Shown: piece after piece, positions 35,863 to 48,087 of the stretch
Layout of the letters: each line of letters begins with the position of its first letter
Position numbering within the stretch: position 1 is the first letter of the stretch
DNA from: Verticillium longisporum
Lineage: Eukaryota > Ascomycota > Sordariomycetes > Glomerellales > Plectosphaerellaceae
NCBI GenBank assembly: GCA_019188255.1
Contig: JAETXT010000004.1
Coordinates: 4,154,001 to 4,218,000, forward strand
Reading direction: 5' to 3'
Length of the DNA: 64,000 nucleotides
Made by a program: the position numbers and the translations under genes
The notes under the pieces: model-generated
The model's input: only the letters and a program-made list of their open reading frames with translations
The model's database searches: none
Told to the model about the DNA's origin: nothing

Positions 35863-37952
35863 GGCTTCGGTGTAGGTGAATGCGCTCAGGGCGGAGGGGA
35901 ACTAATCAACGCGCCAGACGCGACCTCAATCGATGAAATACGCTTTTGAGGGGTTGCGCAGACGATTCGGTGATGGAAAAGAGTCGAGGTTGTTGAGAAT
36001 GAGCGTTTGTGATGACTGCAGGCGCGTGGCGTGGTTGTGGAGGGAAGGCGCGTGGTGATGGGGACCAACTGGGGCGTTTGATGGCGCGAACGGCCGTCGA
36101 CGACGCGTCAAAAGGCACGAGACTTGGTCGCAATTGTTTGAGGAGATGGATAGAGCAGGGTTGGGAGGCGTGCCGTGATGAGGTTGATCGCAAGAGGCCG
36201 CGAAGAGAGTACTTGGCGATCTGGCGATCGCGCATGCAGCTCCAGAGGTACCGGGGGTGAATACAAACACGCGACGAGTTGTCGGTGGAGCCGGCAGGAC
36301 TCGAGATGGGGCGGCGGAGTGGAAAGTGCGGCTCTGGGGGGTGGATCGGGCGCGCGTCGCAAAGAAGTGAATCGTGCGAACTGGAAAATGATGGTAATTC
36401 GTAATGTGGTGGTATGGATGGTCTGGTCTGGTGTGGTTGATGATGGTGAGAGGTACCTCTTTATTTTTCGGCGAGGGTGGTGGTCGCTAAGGTATGGTAC
36501 GGTACGGAGGGTCGCGACCTGCGGAGGAAAGCGCGTGCACGTCAGTGTTTTTGGTCCCGGTTGGCGGCGCGTCCTATTTATGAGAAGGAGCTGACAAGCT
36601 CCGAGTGGCCGGCTATCTGGCCTTATCGGGGCAAGGGCAGCTGCTGGAGAAAAATTTGGTTGGGCAGGAGGCATGCGCGCGCAGGAGGAAGGTGGTCTGT
36701 GCAGAGGGGAGGGGGGGCAGGAGTGCAGGGATCCCATTGGGAGGTCGCCATGGGGGGCCCGCATAAAATGTACAATTATGCGGTGCGCAGCCAATGAGGC
36801 AGCGTTGGGCGACGGTGGGCTGTAGGGGACTGGACTGTAGGGGACTGGACGATGACGAGGGACCAAAGGGGAATGACGAGGCTGGGACGGTCGCTCGAGG
36901 TGTGGCTGAGGAAGGATCACGAACACCATGGTCGTGATGGAAGTCCAGACAGAGAGGGCGAGGCATGACAACAATGGGAAACTGTTGACTCACTCGAAAT
37001 AGGCCTCTTCAAGCTCTGTGCTGCGCATGCGCATGCGCGGTGAAGGGAAGGAAGGGAAGGAAGCAAAAGCTTTGAGGATCCAGACGTGGCTGCAATTCAA
37101 GATGTGGCGGGGCAGATGAACGCACAGGCCACCGAGAAGGTTAGAAAGAGGGAGAGTTGGGTAAAACCAGTAGAAATTCGTCCTGGGACTAAATACAGCC
37201 AGCTCGCCCTGACGCTTCTACCCCATCACCCACCCCGAGCTTCAGCTTTTGGGAGACATGAGCGACTGCCAACTGGGAGGATGGATAGATGCATTAGTAT
37301 CTTGAGAATCTGCTGATGCAACCCTCCCATATTGCGTTGTTGCGCCATCTAGGTACTCTACACAGAAGAGTCTTGCGACACAGAGCCGGATCTGCAGCGT
37401 CGACCGGCAAGATGGAGGGCTAGACAGAGAGGTAATGCGACGCTTCTGTGATTGGACGAGGCTTTCCAGAAGGGTCAAGATTTCTGATGGATGAGCGGTC
37501 GCGGCCGCGCAGGTCAGATGACTACTGGCCCAGGAATGCGCCACATGCGTCGCACACGTGAAAGGCCACCAGCCGGGTGCGGTCTGCAGAAATGGCGTGG
37601 CGTTCCTGGCTGCTGCGCCGCAAGCGTCGACCACCGCTTCGACTCACCATCATTCACCGTGGTAATTCGGTAAGCTGACAGCACACACCGAGAGCGATCA
37701 TCACGTGCCCTTAGTCATCCCCCGCCGACCCGCTTCCCTGCATCGACCGCTCCAGTCCTGCTGGAAAATTTGGCAGGGCCCAGAAAAAAAGTTCACCGCA
37801 GCAGCACCTCCAGACTCTCTCTCTCGGCAGCATCCAGAGGTTGTCTCAACAAGACTCTTCTGCACCCTCCCGCCCGCTCAATCGCTCGTCTGCCCTCTCA
37901 ATCCACACGACGAGGAGAAGGTCTCTGCAGCAACCAAAAAGCTCCCGCAACA
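35863..37952. promoter_or_regulatory. 2.1 kb divergent promoter region between BET and Utp12-domain genes
   Basis: No supported gene; long minus-strand frames here are Pro/Arg/Ser-rich and lack motifs. It contains a CCAAT box at 36791-36795 (plus strand), a 15 bp unit TGTAGGGGACTGGAC repeated twice in tandem at 36821-36850, and C/T-rich leader sequence before 37953. Confidence 0.45.
36821..36850. repeat. 15 bp tandem duplication
   Basis: Two perfect head-to-tail copies of TGTAGGGGACTGGAC in the divergent promoter region. Confidence 0.9.
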
Positions 37953-39239
37953 ATGTCCGCCAAGAGAAAGGCATCGGCGCGGTTCGCGCCCCCCGCCATC
38001 AAGTCGGCCATCAAAGTCGCGACCAAGGCCCGCATCGACGAGAGCAGGACGGCCGTCTCCTCGACCGACAACATTCAGGCTTCGGCCCGCAACCAGACGC
38101 AAGAGACGATCGACATATCTTCCGACTCGAACAGCGACGACGACGACGACGAGGATGCCTCCGACGACGGGGCTGGGTCGGACAACCTCATGAACGGTGT
38201 CGAGGCGACGGGCGCCGCTCCTTCAATAGCAGCAGCCAACAGCACGACACAAGCGACAACGACAGACACAGCAGACGCCGACTCGGAGGACGCCGAGGAC
38301 GCCACGTCGCCCTCCTTTGGCGAGCTCCTCCGCGGCACAATCGACGTCCCCGCCATCCTCTCCCAACAAGCCCTCTCCTCGGCACCGAAAGCCTCCGCCT
38401 CCAAAGCCCTGACAGCGACGACGACGACAGCCACGGCGACGACGCCGCTCGACCCCCCCTCCCTCTCCTCCCTCAGCACAGTCCTCACGCAGGCACTCCG
38501 CACCGAAGACACGGAGCTCCTCGAGTCGTGCCTGCAAATTACCGACACGCCGTCGATCCACGCGACCATTGAGCGCCCCGACCCGGCCCTCGCCGGCGTC
38601 CTCCTGACGCGCCTCGCCGCCCGCTTCCACCGCCGCCCCGGCCGCGCCGGCTCCCTCATGGCCTGGGTCAAGTGGACGCTCGTCGCCCACGGCGGCGCCC
38701 TCGCCCTGCAGCCCAAGGTCCTCGCCCGCCTCGTCGCCCTGCAAAAGGTCCTCAACGAGCGCGCCCGCGGCCTGCCGAGCCTGCTCGCCCTCAAGGGCAA
38801 GCTCGACATGCTCGACGCCCAGATGCAGCTGCGCCAGAGCAGGCAGCGCGGCCGCGGCCGCGGTGTCGCCGGCGCTGAGGACGACGACGATGACGAAGAG
38901 GACGACGAAGACGAGGAGGGCGCTATTTACGTCGAGGGCGAGGAGGCCGATGTTGATGTCGCCATTGCCGAGGCCAACGGCGCGCTGCTGGCGCTTGAGG
39001 AGGGAGATGACAATGTGCCTGGGACGAACGGCTTTGCCGCCGACTCGGATGTTGACGATGACGATTCGGACGTCGAGGAGCCCGAGAGCGATGACGACGG
39101 CGAGGAGGTGCTTGATGAGGATGATGTCGATCACCTTGATGTCGAGGACTCGATGGATGAGGATGAGGACAGTGATGCCGAGGCCGCGCCGCCCTCGAAG
39201 CTGAGGAAGACGGCTCGCTCGTTTGGCAAGAGACGTTGA
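37953..39239 (+). CDS. Utp12-domain nucleolar protein (small-subunit processome type)
   Basis: A single exon encodes 428 residues from ATG 37953 (AACAATG context). A basic N-terminus (MSAKRKASARFAPP) and an acidic Ser/Asp/Ala/Thr linker precede a helical Utp12-type domain at about residues 160-300 (LSSLSTVLTQALRTEDTELL, PDPALAGVLLTRLAARF, AWVKWTLVAHGG, VLNERARGLPSLLALKGKLD). The C-terminal 130 residues are extremely acidic, with runs of Asp/Glu, and end in a basic KLRKTARSFGKRR. In UTP-A/UTP-B subunits this domain mediates assembly of the 90S pre-ribosome. Here the WD40 propeller found in most Utp12-domain proteins is missing, so it corresponds to a C-terminal-half-only form, possibly the Utp5/WDR43-like protein of filamentous fungi; exact identity is uncertain. 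Confidence 0.82.
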   Translation: MSAKRKASARFAPPAIKSAIKVATKARIDESRTAVSSTDNIQASARNQTQETIDISSDSNSDDDDDEDASDDGAGSDNLMNGVEATGAAPSIAAANSTTQATTTDTADADSEDAEDATSPSFGELLRGTIDVPAILSQQALSSAPKASASKALTATTTTATATTPLDPPSLSSLSTVLTQALRTEDTELLESCLQITDTPSIHATIERPDPALAGVLLTRLAARFHRRPGRAGSLMAWVKWTLVAHGGALALQPKVLARLVALQKVLNERARGLPSLLALKGKLDMLDAQMQLRQSRQRGRGRGVAGAEDDDDDEEDDEDEEGAIYVEGEEADVDVAIAEANGALLALEEGDDNVPGTNGFAADSDVDDDDSDVEEPESDDDGEEVLDEDDVDHLDVEDSMDEDEDSDAEAAPPSKLRKTARSFGKRR

Positions 39240-39971
39240 GCCTGTGCACCCGTGTGTGTATGTGACAGGCTTGGGTGAAAGCAGACCAAAAAAAAAAGAG
39301 AGAAAGAAAGGATTCAGGGTGACGAGGTTGGAACCGGCTTTGAAAAGACGAGCCGTGAAGGAGCACCCACTGGATCAACACCACTTGCAACCCATCCGTC
39401 CGTCTGGCATGAACGGCCACGACGGTCAATTGGCAGCGTCCCGGGTTAGACCCGTGGCGTAGTAGTCTGTCTTGTCTATAATGGCATAGAACTGTATTTG
39501 TCACATGCCTCGGCGTTTTCGCTTCCACTTCATATAAATGTACGCCTTGTTCAGTCTTGATTATCTGCATGCTGTATGGATTGACCTGCTTGCTCTCGCA
39601 GCACTGGGCCGTGTCGAGAAGTGACAATGAGACACACTGTTATACGAGCTGTGTCAATGTCAAGAGCCGACCGGAGCGCAGCGATCACGAACAAAAAATT
39701 ACTTCGACATCGAGGCGCATAGGCTTCGAGCACAGTACAGATAGTAATTGTATAAAAATATATATGATGTCCGGGTTTATCTCTGTCTACCCATCTAGTA
39801 AAGCTCCAAAAAAAAACGCCCCTAGGCATGCAGTAACCGCTCGCTCGAATTACAGGTAGGTTAGGTCCAATAGTTGGGTCAGAATCAATCAATGACAAAA
39901 ATGGGCCAATGGCAAGTGTGTACACGCATTGGTGGTCATGCGTTTTGGGTCATCAATCTTGGGTCTCGAGC
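39240..39971. other. intergenic, convergent 3' regions
   Basis: Holds the 3' ends of two convergent genes; an A10 tract lies at 39289-39298 and AT content is high near 39740-39790. No gene seen. Confidence 0.5.
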
Positions 39972-41878
39972 TCAGATAGCCCAGCTGCCGCGGCGCTCAC
40001 GGACGCCCCAGGCCAGGGGATCGAGTGTGTCGAGGTTGGGATGTTGGTGAGCCCACTCCAAGATGTAGACCTTGAGGGCTCTCCATCGGGGACACCGCTG
40101 GTCCTCAGGCACCTGCGCTTCCTCGACAACGTGTCCGTGGGCCATTTGGCTGGCGTCGTCGGCCCGCAGGTCGGCGATGCTGACCTTGGCGAATTTCGAG
40201 AGCTCCTGATCAAAGTTGCGGGCCATGGCGGGGTACCCCAGCGACAGGTAGTTGTAGACCTGGGTGATGAAGGCATCGTTGAACTCGCTGCGGATGCGAT
40301 CCTCCCTTTCTACATTGGCTTTCTCGCGCTTCAGCTTCTCCTCGAGCCCATGCAGCATGTGCAGACCCTTGGCTTCGCCGGACCGAAGACGGTGCTCGGG
40401 GGGGGCCGGGGGCGAGCTTTGACTGCTCGACTCGGGCTCATCGCTCATGGAACCACGACCGAAAGCCTGGGCAAAGGGGTCGCCGGGCGTCGACGGCATG
40501 GGCGTCCTCATAACGGTAGGGGGTTGCAGCTCGGCCTGCACAATATTTGTGCTGTTGCGGCTGTCCTTGTAGCAGTAGCCCCTCCAGAGACCACCTCCGC
40601 CGGTGGCGTCTCTGTTGATGTCCTCCATAAACTCGACTTCCTTGAATGGGTGGTTGGGCTCAAGCTTTGTTAGCTTAGGCGACGGGCACCTTCGGAAAGT
40701 CAATTCTTTGCCGAGCATGGGAGGTGAGGCAGCACTCCTCATCCTCTTCAAGTTGGCGTCCTCCTGGGCAGCGCGGCCAAAGGGCCTTGGCACGAAGCCG
40801 CCCGCTATGTTTCGGAAGCCAGTCTCGGGCGGAATTTGAGAGGGCTTGACAAAAGGGAGGTGCGCCGGTCGAGAAGTAGCGGGCATGCCCGAGACGGACG
40901 GCGGCACAAGAGGCATGTGTGACTCTCCAATGGGTCTTCCCGTCGCCGACGATGAGGTCGCGCCGGCAGGGCCGACCTGGGCAGCCTTCGTCTCCTGAAG
41001 GACCGTGGTCGTGGGGCCCACCAGAGGCATGTAGGTCTCGCCGATGGCAGGTTGCGAACGCTTGCGCGAGTTGGTCGTCCACATGGGATCGGGGGGGCTG
41101 TCGAGCACCATGTTGTCGAGCTCCGAATCGTCCATATCGACATCACCGTCCAGGTCCCCGTCTACATCCGCATCGTGCATCGTGTCGCCGCGCTCGGCCG
41201 CCACCTTTTCCGCGTGCTCCTGCATGTGCTTGTGCCAGTAGCCCAGGTCAGACGACTTACGTCGCGCGGCACGGGGCTGGCGTCCATGGAGGGCTTTGGG
41301 CTGCTCTCTGAGGGGCACGGGTGATGTGCTCGATGACAGAGAATCGTCGCCGGAGCTCTCGCGGAAGTAGAAATGGGCGGCGCCACCCTCCCGCGCCCTG
41401 CTGTTGGGAAAGGCAGCGAGGGCATCTTCGTGCATCTGGCGCTCGGCCTCCTTTGCAGCCCACTCCAACACATAGTTGCCTGCATTCTCGTCTTCCGATT
41501 CACGCCTGGCACCCTTGTGCAGGACCGTCTGGTTGTGCGAGGACTGGTCGTGGGGTTTCCGTCTCGACTTGTTGCGCTGGACGTAAATGTGATTTGTGTA
41601 GGGGTGATGTCGGTCTTATCAGCGGGCTTGGTGGCGGGGCCCGTGTCTCCGACGCGGCGGGTTCGTCTCGAGGTCTCGATCAGCTGAGGGGCGAACCGCC
41701 TCTTGCCGGGCTGGAAGACGACTGGGTCGGGCGACTGTTCGCGAGGCGACGGTTCGGGCGTGAGCTCGTCTGTGTGTCCGCCAGGCTGCGTCTTAGGGGC
41801 CTGGCTACGGACCGACTGAAAAGTCGTCTCGATAGGTACAGGGGCGAACCGCCTGCGAGGGGGTGCCGGATCGGCCAT
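39972..41878 (-). CDS. conserved fungal protein of unknown function, one apparent frameshift
   Basis: Reads from ATG 41878 to a TGA at 39972-39974. Adding one base in the GGGG run 41601-41604 (CCCC on the coding strand) gives 1908 nt, 635 residues, in one exon. The N-terminus has two Arg-Arg-Phe-Ala-Pro motifs (RRRFAPVPIETT and KRRFAPQLIETS). Across the corrected site the protein runs TDITP - YTNHIYVQRNKSRRKP, a well-ordered join. The middle is Ser/Pro-rich with two repeats of the type IGE(T/S)(Y/H)MPLV. The C-terminal 110 residues, from about SEFNDAFITQVYNYLSLGYP to LEWAHQHPNLDTLDPLAWGV, look like a folded helical domain. I do not recognise the family and assign no function. Nuclear location is possible from the basic patches but is not shown. 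Confidence 0.75.
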
Positions 41879-44800
41879 TGTGGTATGTGGGCGAGAGTCG
41901 TTCCTTTTACCGGACTATCTCTCTCGTGGCCGCCGTGTCCGAAAAACAGAGCTGATCGATGTGGGAATCTGACAATGCTGGCTGTGGTCGTCGGAGTCAC
42001 CTGGTGTGGGCATGCGAGCTCACGTTCTCGCGTGTCGATCAGGGTATTGTGGAGGGATCGTCGATGATCAGCTTCCTCGCTCCGAGAATTTGGTCATGAG
42101 TCAAAAGGTGAGCCAAGTTGGTCCGAAGACATAAAAGAGTGGAAAGGAATCCGAAGAACCGTTGTAGCTGGTGGTGGTTGAGGAAGAGAGCAGAAATATC
42201 TCTCAACAAGGGGGCAGAAGGGTGGAGGGGTTGATCGGAGTTTCTCGCCTGTCGTGCGACCCAGGAAAGGAAAGAAGGCACTCGACGGAGTACTTTGGTG
42301 AGGAGGGGGAGAAGAGGGTATCGTTGCGTCGTCCTTGTGGAAGGAGATGAAGAAGGAGGTGTGGCAGCCTCCCAGACGACAGGTCAAGAAGTCCGTCTGC
42401 CGGGCGAAAAAGGTGCAGAGCCCTGAACGAACCAAAGGAGCGGTCACAGGTCGACGATGGGATAATAAGACTCGTTCTCGTTCGTGCTGCCCTGACAGGG
42501 CGTAGTGGGTGGGTAGGCTGGCCCGGCTGGGCTGGCAGTGGTGGTGGTGGTGGCCTACCATGTAGTACCTACCTAGGCGATGGTCTGGTGGGTGGGTGGG
42601 TGTGGGTGGGGGAAAGGCGGTGGAACAGTGAGTTGGGGATTCCGTCCTGGGGTAGGTAGACAGGTGTCGCTCTACTGTGCGGGCAGCGCGAAGAAGACTC
42701 TGATGGCACGGCTCTTGACTCATTCGGGCACCGAGTGGCGCAAGTGCCTCGGCTGGCCAGTGGAAGGGGCCGCTGAACAGACCTGCTCGCAGGGCATGGC
42801 CACCTGGTCATCCGATGTCGCTCTTCTCGAAGCACAGTCGCCGTACACGCCTCGCACAGGGCAAGTACATCAAGTCAAGTATCTCGCCTCAGGCCCTACA
42901 AGGGTCCCCCCCTCTTCTCACAGCGCCTTGCATTCCCATGCCTCCATGCATCCAAGCACAATGCCGTTGACATCATCCTCGGCTGCCCCCCCCCCTCTCT
43001 TCTAGGCTCATAGGCTGCTGGGCTGTCCTTATCTGGTAGGTATTTTCAGCAACAGGGCCTAGACACCTGGGGTCCAGACTCTTCTTCTTCTGAGGTTCCG
43101 CAATTTAGTATTTATTATCGATGTTGCTGCTGGCCTTCGTGACGGCTGAGCTGAGAAGAGGGAACAAAGAAAGGGCAAAATCGCTGAGGCTGGGGCCTGA
43201 GACAAATGATGATTCGAACGGCCAGAATTGGAGACGGAGACAAGACGTTGGGCAAGTCAAAAAACTGACCCAGGCACGCGCCAGGCGAGTTTAATTGCCC
43301 ATCAGCTGCCATCGTGGCTTTCGCCGCATGTCCCGAGCCCATGGGGGGGTGCGTCTTCCCCTCACCCCCTCCCGATTCCAGCGACCATCACCAGAGGCAA
43401 CAACACGACTCGAGAACTGACAAGCCATGAAGACAACCCATCGTTGCTTGATTCCGCGGCGGCGTTCTTTTTTTCCTTGAACAGTGCCTCCACCTCTCTG
43501 TCTGGTTTCATCACCAAATGACAGCCACTGACGTGCTCATAGCAAGGCCTTGCGAAGCAACAGTACACAGCGTGCAGAGGCGAGAGACAGAGGAGACGCA
43601 CGTCGCAGAGCTGGGACCTGGTACCTGCTCTTGACTCTTCCTGTCCCAGATTAGCGGCCACACCCTCCGGATGTCTTCCGCTGCAGCACGAATCGCCGGG
43701 GGTTCCAGCTTGGTTGTGTTCGCTCGTCATGCCAGACCATCTTGGGACAGAGGAGGTGTGTGTACTGGTAAGGTACCTCAAGGTAGAGCCCGCAGGTTCC
43801 GAACAGGGATGATCGATCACCTGTCAGAAAAAGCCCGCCTCATCTGTGTGTTGGCAGCTGCTGAATGTTCCGTTCCTCAGTCAAACAGGCTGCTCTCATT
43901 CCTCGCTAGCTACTGTACACATCTCTCAACAAGCCCCCTCAAGCAGAGAACCCCCACGTTCCCCCCAGCTCACCTAAACATTTCTTCCCCATGGGCGAGC
44001 TCGGAGCGCCTGCCGAGAGAGACATGGCCTCCCTGTCTCTATTTGAGAACTGACACAGAGAGTAGTGACTGGTTTTCTGTTTGTCTCTGTCAAGGCCCAT
44101 CCAGCGACCAGATGGCTCTTGATCTAGAATCGATGAACTCAACCAACGCCCAGCCTGCATCTCGTCGGAACGGTCCCGCCCGCCACCAGCTCGTTCGAGA
44201 CTCCTCAGTCTGCATGCCAGCAGGCCCGAAACTGCTGCACCTCGACCCCATCGACGGGCATATACGATGGGTCCTGCTCCATAGGAAAGAGTCCAGCACC
44301 AGGTCGGTGAGCGTGCTTGCAAGGGGGGGCATAGCTCGAATGCAAGCTTCAGCACGAGCTTCCTACGGTAGGAGTAGTGCCTAGTTGGCCTTCCAGGATT
44401 GTCGAAAATCTACGAAGCACTATACGAGATTATCTCGACTACCAAACCAGGACGGCAGAGCTCCTGAAGAACTGCACAGTAGCAGCATGTTGTCTATCTC
44501 TCGTGACACGGCATGCCAATCCATCCCCGTTACTTTGCATCAACCCCTCATCTCTTCTCACCACTCCCAAGCAAGCAAGCAAGCCAGCCAACTTATCAAG
44601 GTCGACTTGATTGGGGGCCTCTTCTCACGCGATTCCGGCGTGCGGCCTGACGTGCTCATCAATCGTAGACATCAGCCCAACAATCTCTTCCTTACCCACG
44701 CCACCTGTTGAGCATGTGTCACTCTCAACAGGCATCCTACGCGACCAACGATCAACCTGCCTTCACGATACCTTCACCTTCTCCCTTCCGATGACCAGCA

Positions 44801-45722
44801 CTCGCGAACCACGCGCCGTCCGTCGCCCCGACGATTGGCCCACCCCGCGCGCTCGCGCAACCAGCCCCGTCACCCTGCGTCCTCACCGCCCTCCCCTCCC
44901 CCGGCCGCGCGAGCCAGCGGGGCAGGCGCGTGCCGGAACCTGGGCCCAGAGGTCCCCGGGGAGGAGGAGGAAGGCGGATGAGGGGGGCCGCGGCCCGTGC
45001 TAGGGGCTCTCTCTCCCCCGCGTTTCGCTGGCACTTGAAGCTTGGTTTCCCGCCAGGACCCCAGCGCGGGCAGAGGCACACATGCGCAGAGGAGCGATGC
45101 CGGCGATGGGGGGGCGAGTCCTCTCTCTTTTGCGATCTGCGGCTTATCTCTGTTGTGGCGGTGAGATTGGGCGGGACGCCACAGTTGCACGGGCGACGCA
45201 GTTAGACCTTGTTTGCGTGACAAAGTGCAACCGGGCCGGCACACGGCTGGCCGGGTTGTTGAGACAGAGTCTGGGCGGCGGGCGGCAGCGTGACCTTTTC
45301 TGCATCGAGATCGCGACCGGCACGCCCGCAAACGGCAGCGGCCTGTCCGGCGGCCGCTGGACCGTACTGGAGGTGCACTTCTCTCTAGCTGGCATCTGAG
45401 ACCACTTGCGACGAGATACCTGCAGTGATGATGCTGAAACATGCTAGTAATGATAGGACTAAGGTGGGTGCTGACTCGATGAACCTATGATTGGATGTTG
45501 TGGTTGCATGGTCGGATTCTACAGTGACGCTGTTGCTCTCTGGGGATAATTAGCGTCACGAAGCTGAGTCGCCAGCGACACTATGAGGATGCTGCATCTG
45601 GTTTCGGTCTGCCGTGTGCCTTTGGCAGAATGTGTGATTTGTATGGTCTAATTTTGTGACGCTGACGACTGCTTGACTTTGGTGACGCTGAGATGGTTGC
45701 ATGCAGAGTAGCGAATGAAAGT
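41879..45722. other. 3.8 kb intergenic stretch
   Basis: No supported gene. The left part is the leader of the minus-strand gene at 41878 (purine-rich on plus). Frames in 43.6-45.4 kb are short or lack ATG and motifs. A TACC-type motif lies at 42558-42577. Four copies of a GTGACGCT motif lie at 45520-45690 (separate entry). Confidence 0.45.
45520..45690. repeat. cluster of GTGACGCT motifs
   Basis: GTGACGCTG occurs at about 45523, 45655 and 45681, and its inverted form AGCGTCAC at about 45551, all within 170 bp just left of the fold-back element. TGACG is the core of CRE/bZIP sites, but any function is speculation. Confidence 0.5.
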
Positions 45723-46135
45723 GTCAGGAGGCCCCTGCGGAGCCACGGAACAGGGGGCTAGTTAGGGGCTAAGGACTACGAGAACGCGTATATAAGAGCT
45801 GCGGAGGCCCCTCTAGTTGTGGGGGGCTAGAATTCAGATGTATTACAACCCCATACCTGTTATCTATCGCCTGCGGACCTCGTGTTAGAGGCCCCTTCAC
45901 TCTGCCCACTGACAATTGCAGTGTAGCTTTCTGCCAGTGCGTGATTTGGAGCAGAGTGAAGGGGCCTCTAACACGAGGTCCGCAGGCAATAGATAATAGG
46001 TATGGGGTTGTAATACATCTGAATTCTGGCCCTCCGCAACTTGGAGGGCCCTCCGCAGTCCTTACATACACGTTCTCGTAGTCCTTAGCCCCCTAATCAG
46101 CCCCCCTGTTTGGTGGCTCCGCAGGGCCACCTGAC
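45723..46135. mobile_element. fold-back (MITE-like) inverted-repeat element
   Basis: Two arms of about 180 bp are imperfect reverse complements: left arm 45723-45904, right arm 45952-46135, separated by a 47 bp loop. Paired landmarks are TCAGGAGGCC / GGCCACCTGA at the tips, CTGCGGAGCCAC / GTGGCTCCGCAG, ACTACGAGAACG / CGTTCTCGTAGT, ATTCAGATGTATTACAACCC / GGGTTGTAATACATCTGAAT and the inner CACTCTG / CAGAGTG. There is no coding capacity. I could not define a convincing target-site duplication, so the transposase family is unknown. Confidence 0.85.
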
Positions 46136-47980
46136 AGCACTACGCACTATTAGCTGCGGTCCAACTTGATCGAATTCGTAAAGTAGTGTAGTGTAATTAT
46201 TTAGTTTCTCTCATAGCTCTGGGCTACACACCGGTCTTGGCGTGCTCTTATAGCCTCTGGTAGGGGGGGCGGCTAAAACCCGCGTTGGGTTTGCCTCCTC
46301 TCTACCATTTTGCCAGGAGCAAACAAATAGCATAGATAATAAGTATCAGAGACTACCTTGATGTTCAGATCGTTCACACAGCAGCATGTCCTATTTTGAC
46401 TCAGATATATACTCAGGGACGTCAGAGATATCAACGAAATTGGAGAGATCAACGAAATCAGAGAGACGATTGATATTAATACGAATACAAATATTCGTTC
46501 TGGTTCCTCGGACAGTGGCTGATGAACAGGACGCATCTAAACGTTTTGCATTCACAAATGTAGTGACCGGGAGAGAATTATGGCAATGATGGGAAGAACA
46601 CAGGGTCATACGACTAGACATTAGCAGAACGTTCCTTGGTTCAATGCCACCCAAGAAGCCATCTTGGACAAGAAACCGCACACTCACGCACGTCGTCCGG
46701 GGAGGCCTTTATGTGATACTTGCTAGCTGCTCAACATGCAAGAGAGGCAGATGCTCATCTCCGCTAGCTCGGCAACAACTCCCAGTACAACTCTCATCAC
46801 TTTGCAGAATGGCATCCAATGCTGTGCCAACGCTTTAAGCAGCAATTCCTCACCTATTACATCTAGAAGATACAAATAGCGTCCGTGTCGTTCTATGCTT
46901 GGGAAACTCACTCGACGAGACTCTGAGAGCAGAGGCTGTGTTACGCAGACTACCTACTGCGCTCTTCTCTTGATAAAGCAACCAAACGTCAGATCGCGAA
47001 GGTTGTATACGTCACATGCAGATTTCACATGCAGATTGAGCGGCAGACCTAATTTACTTGAATACTAGGACGAGGAATTCATCGCAAAAGGCCTGTAGCC
47101 AGGGAGTTTTCATCGGAACAGCTACCTGAAGATGATTGACTTCACATGTCTGCATGAAATGAAATACCTGCCCAGGAACACCCGTCGAGGATGAGTAGCA
47201 AGGTTCTCTGCCACTACGAGGTGATACGCTGTACGCCACCCGCTCAGCAAGTCGGCAACGTAAACAGACGCTTCCTGCACGCCCTTGAAGGCACCCATGT
47301 ACGGTCTTTGGCAATTCTGGTCAACATGAAATCCGATAATCACAGGCTGCATAACAAACATGCTATCCGGCAGAAGAACTTAAGCTTTGGGCCGCCACCC
47401 CAGATCTTAGGTGAGACGGATGCACGGCACACAGCAGGAACGCAATACGTGGGTTAATAAACGCGCGATTGAGGCCACCCCAACCGGATTTGGAGCGGAT
47501 ATGAAGCTTGAACAGCTGCGCCCTCAAGATAGCTCAGAACAAAACGCAGGGGCACCAGCGTGTTCCGGCAATGAGGAGCATACTTGACGGGGTGCACAAG
47601 CTTTCCATAGAACATCTACGCGCAATGCAATGACAAAAAGAGCGGAAAGCGACCGAATTGCAATTACTTCAAGGCATTCCGAATGGCGTACTTGCCGACG
47701 CTCGAATCACTAACTCAAAATGGATGTCGTAGGGCTGTGTTCGGCACGTTAGCCGCGGACAGCCCGTTTTTCGGGGCCCAGCTAAACCAGACCAGCACAG
47801 CAATATGAGAACGACGTGTGCCGATCATCCGACTAAGGGTCCAAACTTGACCCCAGAAGTAGGCACCCATTCGAGGCATGACGACGCAAGTGAAGAGAAC
47901 AATATCATAGGTAGACCAGAGGGTTAGATGGCGGCCTCTTGCGTGCAAGCGAATGAGTGAGGACATATGGGAGGACTTGG
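46136..47980. other. AT-richer region with unresolved coding-like patch
   Basis: No gene called. On the minus strand between about 47361 and 47054 two frames read protein-like text (MQPVIIGFHVDQNCQRPYMG, VQEASVYVADLLSGWR, then KTPWLQAFCDEFLVLVF in a neighbouring frame), which may be a decayed or spliced small gene. A short frame at 46644-46838 (+) beginning MPPKKPSWTRNRT is also unassigned. Confidence 0.35.
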
Positions 47981-47992
47981 TGTATATATATA
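47981..47992 (+). promoter_or_regulatory. TATA box of the DUF7702 gene
   Basis: TGTATATATATAAC lies about 100 bases upstream of the start codon at 48088, in a position and with a strength fitting a TATA element. The leader after it is A/C-rich, typical of ascomycete 5' UTRs. Confidence 0.6.
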
Positions 47993-48087
47993 ACACCCCA
48001 AGACTATACCAAGAAGCAAAACAACACAATTCATCTAATCACTGCAACTTCATCGACTCAAGTTACGACATCGTCACTTTTCACACA

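Noticed and set aside
36108..36974. 288-residue minus-strand frame upstream of the BET gene
   Set aside because: Pro/Ser/Arg-rich text in a divergent promoter region, no motif.
46630..46660. TTGGTTCAATGCCACCC as a tRNA T-arm
   Set aside because: No A-box or anticodon stem at the right distance upstream.
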